Assembly: GCF_024649945.1 (NCBI RefSeq) | Contig: NZ_JANKMS010000007.1 | Span: forward strand, 297,794 to 361,793 | Source: Flavobacterium panacis | GTDB taxonomy: Bacteria; Bacteroidota; Bacteroidia; Flavobacteriales; Flavobacteriaceae | DNA: 64,000 nt | Direction of reading: 5' to 3' | Shown here: piece after piece, positions 60,231 through 64,000 of the stretch | Layout of the letters: each line of letters opens with the position of its first letter | How positions within the stretch are numbered: position 1 is the first letter of the stretch | Notes under the pieces: model-generated | What the model was told of the DNA's origin: nothing | What the model saw: the letters and a program-made list of their open reading frames with translations, nothing else | Database searches by the model: none | Made by a program: the position numbers and the translations under genes

Positions 60231-61508
60231 ATGATTATAAAACTTAAATCAGATAATAAATACTTTTTGGATATCCTTTATAAAAACCCAAATACTGATC
60301 AGGGACTTTATTTGAAGGAATTGAAAAACGGAATTGTAATTGGAAACGTAATCGCTGAAAACGAATATCATTGCGTTTTCTTGGACGGAAAACACAGTTA
60401 TTTGCCCGAAGAAGGAAATCAAATCGATTTTCAGAGCTATTGCAGTCCGTTATTGGCATTAAATATGGCGACGGAATTTTTTAATCATTTGTATAAAGAG
60501 AATAAAGTTTTAGACGAAACGCTGATTCCGTGGTTAGAGAAAAACTATGATGAGGTGGATACAGAGCAATGTACGATTGAAGTTCCAACCTTTTTTATAG
60601 ATTCTAACTGGTATAAAAACGAAAAATACCTTTTGTCAAAATACATAGACGGAATTACATTGGTCAATAAAATTGGTAACAATTTCGAATTAAAAATAGA
60701 AGGAGCGACGGTAAGAGAAGCTATGCAGAAATTTTCGTTGGTGGCATTATTTACCCATTTTACGAACAGATATGCGGTTTACACCTTTATCGATGATTAT
60801 TTTATCCAGAAACACATCACGATGTTTACCAATCTTACTGGTGTTCCATATTTTGTTTTTTATCTTTTTATAAAAAGAATTATGCGTTCTCCGTCACAGT
60901 TTGAGAAATTTAAACCGCAGTTGGAAGCTTATTTTGATAACGAAGTTCAATTTGGATTTACCGATACACATCAGTCGAGAAAAGAATTTATTTGCGGAAA
61001 AATTAATTTTGAAGAAACGATTTTAGACTTTGGATGTGGTGAATTGCAGTATTACAAATTGCTGAACAAAAGAGGATTTACAGCAGATTATTATGCATAC
61101 GACGAAGTTGATTTTAAACATATTGCCGATAAAATCCAAGAATCAGACAGAACAGATAATTTGATTTGGACTCAAAATCTGGAAGAATTGAAAGGCTTTG
61201 AAGGGCAAATTATTTTAAGTGAAGTGATTGAACACAATTCGGTTGAAGAAGCGAAAGAATTGCTAATCTGGATTAGAGACAATATCAATTTTACGCAATT
61301 ATTTGTGACAACGCCAGACAAGGAATTTAATGTGAATTACGAATTGACAGAAGAATTTCGTCACGACGATCATGATTTCGAATTATCAAATGCAGAGTTT
61401 GTAATGCTTATAAACGAAATTTTTCCAAACCCGAAAACCTTTCATGGAGTAGGAGATTGTGTAAAAGGAGTTTACCCAACAAGCGCTGTAATCATTCAAA
61501 AAAAGTAG
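60231..61508 (+). CDS. hen1: Hen1-type RNA 3'-terminal 2'-O-methyltransferase
   Basis: 425 residues: an N-terminal region of about 250 residues, then a methyltransferase with L-D-F-G-C-G-E at 265-271, E331-V-I-E334-H335 and H381 in R-H-D-D-H-D-F-E, the metal-binding set of Hen1. Bacterial Hen1 marks repaired RNA 3' ends and protects them from a second cut. The next gene starts 3 nt later. The N-terminal domain follows the bacterial Hen1 layout but is not otherwise identified. Confidence 0.85.
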   Translation: MIIKLKSDNKYFLDILYKNPNTDQGLYLKELKNGIVIGNVIAENEYHCVFLDGKHSYLPEEGNQIDFQSYCSPLLALNMATEFFNHLYKENKVLDETLIPWLEKNYDEVDTEQCTIEVPTFFIDSNWYKNEKYLLSKYIDGITLVNKIGNNFELKIEGATVREAMQKFSLVALFTHFTNRYAVYTFIDDYFIQKHITMFTNLTGVPYFVFYLFIKRIMRSPSQFEKFKPQLEAYFDNEVQFGFTDTHQSRKEFICGKINFEETILDFGCGELQYYKLLNKRGFTADYYAYDEVDFKHIADKIQESDRTDNLIWTQNLEELKGFEGQIILSEVIEHNSVEEAKELLIWIRDNINFTQLFVTTPDKEFNVNYELTEEFRHDDHDFELSNAEFVMLINEIFPNPKTFHGVGDCVKGVYPTSAVIIQKK

Positions 61509-61511
61509 AAA

Positions 61512-62696
61512 ATGTTAGACTATAAAATAAGAAACAGAATAGAGTGGTTTTGCGAAAATAAAGTCAATGATTTTTCGCCAACTATTTCGCCTGCGCCAAA
61601 AAATAAAGAAAGAAACGAAATTGAAAGTATCGAAAGTGCGATTCATTATTACATGCACTATGGCGTAACCGAATTTGTAGTTCAGAAGAAATACATGGGT
61701 TCATACTGCACCATTTATCTAAAAAGAAATATCGAAGAAACGTATTTTGTTTCCAGAAACGGCTTTAAAATGGATCATATCAATACAGCACAAGCGATTG
61801 AAAGTCTGAGAGTTTTGCATGCTAAAATGCTCGTAGATTTCCCTGAATTTGAAACTCTTTTGATTGCATCAGAATTGTTGCCATGGAAAGTTTTGGGCGC
61901 TGGTTTGATCGAAAAAGAATTCACAGGATATTACGACGCTCTGCAAACGCATAAAGATTATTTGAAAGATTCTGGTTTGATTGAAAAATTAATCAGTGTC
62001 AAAAACGAAGAAGCTTTTACGACTTATGTTTCAGATAAAAAACAGCTTTCGAGAAAGGAATTCGCCAGCAAACACAAAATGCATATTATACGTCAATATG
62101 ATGCTTTGCAGTCGGTAAAAATTCCGAATTTGGACAAACAACAAGAATCGTTGAATGTGTTCAAAAACCAGATTGATACATTTGGAACTGAAGGTGAAAT
62201 CTATTTCAAACCGTTTACGATTCTAAAAGAAGTAAAAATTTCAGGTGAAGAAATATTGCCAAACAGCAATTTGACTTATGAATTGATTAACGATGATCCG
62301 TTTTTGCATTTGGAAATTACAGCTTCCAATAAAGAAGAAAAGCTAAAAGAAATTTATGATTTCTTCGAAAAACTGACAGAAGCAAACGAAGAAGGCATCA
62401 TGATAAAACCGGTTCAGAATTACATAAAAGGTCTTCCGCCGTGTTTTAAAGTCAGAAACAATAATTATCTTACGATGATTTACGGCGTGAATTTCCATCA
62501 GGATTTTGACCATTATTTAGAAAAAAGAAACGTAAAAAGAAAACTTGAACAATCTATAAACGGCTGGGAAATCAACCAGAAAATGCTTCAGATCCCGTAC
62601 AAAAATTTGGGAGAAGAAAACTATTTGATGCGTTTGTTTCTTTTGAAAAGAATCAATAACGAAGAGATAGAAAAAACATTAGATCCAAGATTATAA
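61512..62696 (+). CDS. Pnkp-type RNA ligase module (separate protein)
   Basis: 394 residues. Adenylation Lys60 in Q-K-K-Y-M-G-S (K-x-M-G-S as in bacterial Pnkp ligase domain), S-E-L-L-P-W-K near 121, E-G-I-M-I-K-P-V and F-K-V-R-N-N-N-Y-L-T-M-I-Y-G near the end. In most bacteria this domain is fused to Pnkp kinase and phosphatase; here it stands alone. Seals RNA ends after healing. Second gene of the Hen1 operon. Confidence 0.85.
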   Translation: MLDYKIRNRIEWFCENKVNDFSPTISPAPKNKERNEIESIESAIHYYMHYGVTEFVVQKKYMGSYCTIYLKRNIEETYFVSRNGFKMDHINTAQAIESLRVLHAKMLVDFPEFETLLIASELLPWKVLGAGLIEKEFTGYYDALQTHKDYLKDSGLIEKLISVKNEEAFTTYVSDKKQLSRKEFASKHKMHIIRQYDALQSVKIPNLDKQQESLNVFKNQIDTFGTEGEIYFKPFTILKEVKISGEEILPNSNLTYELINDDPFLHLEITASNKEEKLKEIYDFFEKLTEANEEGIMIKPVQNYIKGLPPCFKVRNNNYLTMIYGVNFHQDFDHYLEKRNVKRKLEQSINGWEINQKMLQIPYKNLGEENYLMRLFLLKRINNEEIEKTLDPRL

Positions 62697-62708
62697 CAAT
62701 TACAAAAA

Positions 62709-63608
62709 ATGAAAAAGATACCAACATTAACGATATTAATAGGCGCTCCGGCATCAGGAAAAAGTACGTTTGCCGAATGGAAAGTGAGAACTGAGGCCAA
62801 AACCATGCGAATTAGTCGTGATGAAATCAGGTTTTCTCAATTTCAGGAAGTGATGGATAATTCGGTAGAAAGCATGATTTCGAAAATCATCAATGTGCAG
62901 ATTAAAACCCTACTTTCTAGCGGATGGAATGTAGTTTTGGATACTTGTAATGTGAAGTACGATTATATCAAACAGCCGATAGATAATTTTTCGGAACAAG
63001 CAAATATCGAATTCAAAGTGTTTGATTTGCCATTGGAAGAACTTTTTAGTCGAAATGATAAAAGAGACCGAAAAGTTCCGAGAAAAGTAATTGAAAATAT
63101 GTATCATCAATTGCAGAAAACGAAAGAAAAATTTGATTTCAAACCGATTAAAAAAGTCGAGAAAAACGTAGAATACTGTGCTCAAAACCCAGATTTGCCA
63201 AAAGCAATTATCTGTGACCTTGACGGAACTTTGGCTTTGATGAACGGAAGAAATCCGTTTGATGCCAGCAAATGCGATGAGGATGAAATTAATAATCCGG
63301 TGGCAAATGTGTTGCGAAATTACAAGAAATTAGGATATGAAATTTTACTGGTTTCGGGTAGAGAAGACCGATACAAAGAACCAACATTACGTTTCCTTCA
63401 AAAACACGAAATAGAATACGACGATCTGATCATGCGTAAAACAAAAGACAGCCGAAAAGATTCGATTATCAAAACCGAAATCTATAACGAATTTATTAAA
63501 GATAAATACTTCGTAGAATTTGTCCTTGATGATAGAAATCAAGTGGTTGATACTTGGAGAAACGATTTGAAACTGCCGTGTTTCCAAGTATATTACGGAG
63601 ATTTTTAG
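62709..63608 (+). CDS. polynucleotide 5'-kinase / 3'-phosphatase, T4 Pnkp-like
   Basis: 299 residues, matching T4 Pnkp in length and domain order. Kinase P-loop G12-A-P-A-S-G-K-S-T20 first, then an HAD phosphatase with D170-L-D172-G-T-L-A. It makes 5'-phosphate and 3'-OH ends for ligation. Unlike bacterial Pnkp, the phosphatase is HAD type, not a metallophosphoesterase. Third gene of the Hen1 operon, 12 nt after the ligase. Confidence 0.92.
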   Translation: MKKIPTLTILIGAPASGKSTFAEWKVRTEAKTMRISRDEIRFSQFQEVMDNSVESMISKIINVQIKTLLSSGWNVVLDTCNVKYDYIKQPIDNFSEQANIEFKVFDLPLEELFSRNDKRDRKVPRKVIENMYHQLQKTKEKFDFKPIKKVEKNVEYCAQNPDLPKAIICDLDGTLALMNGRNPFDASKCDEDEINNPVANVLRNYKKLGYEILLVSGREDRYKEPTLRFLQKHEIEYDDLIMRKTKDSRKDSIIKTEIYNEFIKDKYFVEFVLDDRNQVVDTWRNDLKLPCFQVYYGDF

Positions 63609-63612
63609 CGGA

Positions 63613-64000
63613 TTTTGCTTAACCGCAAAGTTCGCTAAGATTTACGCAAAGGTTCGCAAAGTTTTGTTTCATATAAACGCACAAATTGTAGAGATGCACT
63701 GTAGTGCGTCTAACGTAACGTATTCTCATTTTATGTAAAAGATATTTCACGCAGATTCGGCAGATTCTAGCAGATTTACTTAGATTTTTTTTAAAATAAT
63801 CTGCGCCAATCTGCTTAAATCTTTTAAAATCTGCGTGAAACAAAAACTTTGCGACTCAGCGACTTTGTGAGATTTTTTCGCCTGCAAATCTGTAAAAATA
63901 TTTCACGCAGATTCGGCAGATTCTAGCAGATTTAATTAGATTTTTCTTTAAATAATCTGCGCGATCAGCTTAAATCTTTTAAAATCTGCGTGAAACAAAA
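63613..64000. repeat. GCAAAGTTCGC / TTTCACGCAGATT repeat array
   Basis: Two tandem copies of a palindromic unit at 63744-63845 and 63900-64000 begin ATTTCACGCAGATTCGGCAG and end with AAATCTGCGTGAAACAAAA, arms complementary to each other. Flanking pieces AACCGCAAAGTTCGCTAAG (63620-63638) and AACTTTGCGACTCAGCGAC match the family at 52811-52944. Short frames here are unlikely genes. The second copy runs to the window end. Confidence 0.75.

Noticed and set aside
63619..63843. 74-codon minus-strand frame near the window end
   Set aside because: Lies wholly within the repeat array and is rich in Cys and Arg from repeat translation.

Overview
The window is a stretch of a Bacteroidetes chromosome, almost certainly Flavobacterium of the F. 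johnsoniae type. Evidence: two TonB-dependent receptors with carboxypeptidase-like N-terminal domains; a tmRNA whose tag reads GENNYALAA; AT-rich intergenic DNA with TAnnTTTG (-7) promoter boxes and no Shine-Dalgarno sites; many intergenic inverted repeats. Genes are densely packed on both strands. No rRNA, ordinary tRNA, CRISPR array or prophage was found.

Layout. 1-7 kb: alkaline phosphatase 3' end, a large TonB receptor, a two-component system and a bestrophin-like channel. 7-15.5 kb: deacetylase lipoprotein, multi-PAS kinase with its response regulator, small proteins, tmRNA, a serine hydrolase and a lysine/alanine-dehydrogenase-like enzyme. 15.6-28 kb: fumC, a structured intergenic element, a 57-residue membrane protein, a second TonB receptor, arsC-like, CPBP protease with menE, rsmB, kup and a low-complexity secreted protein. 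28-43.4 kb: Ycf48-like protein, an ECF sigma operon, ilvE, mnmD, oxyR divergent from dps, a SulP transporter with beta-carbonic anhydrase, sodC and several exported proteins of unknown function. 43.4-51.5 kb: GH18 chitinase and a fatty-acid degradation operon (marR, fadN-like, thiolase, acyl-CoA dehydrogenase) interrupted by a REP-associated transposase flanked by its own palindromes.

The outstanding region is 51.7-63.6 kb, an RNA-repair island. A WYL-domain regulator and an HD-domain protein lie at its left edge. Six copies of a 23-bp palindrome (ACTRCGCA-N7-TGCGCAGT), each at a fixed 8-9 bp from a -7 box, head separate transcription units. These units are: a cluster of small structured RNAs plus a 746-residue zinc-knuckle/TerD-like scaffold protein; a HEPN-like protein plus a nucleotidyltransferase; a T4 Rnl1-type RNA ligase; and a Hen1 methyltransferase / Pnkp-type ligase / kinase-phosphatase operon.

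The RNA cluster (53.97-54.70 kb) holds seven copies of a two-strand motif. Strand a is GGTCAA-N7-TTACTTC with exactly 7 variable bases. Strand b is A-N7'-(A/C)ATTAYC. N7 and N7' are complementary in every copy although their sequences differ (six or seven pairs of seven), so the covariation is visible in the window itself. Two copies are embedded, with strand order reversed, in the anticodon arms of two otherwise canonical tRNA-like RNAs. One of these, once a 45-nt insertion is set aside, is a perfect 72-nt cloverleaf with the tRNA-Lys(UUU) anticodon loop CTTTTAA. T4 kinase and ligase are known to repair tRNA-Lys(UUU) after anticodon-nuclease cleavage. I infer an RNA-damage sensing and repair system in which these RNAs act as scaffold-bound sensors, decoys or guides. 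The individual enzyme families are known; I do not recognise the RNA motif or its permuted insertion into tRNA as described.
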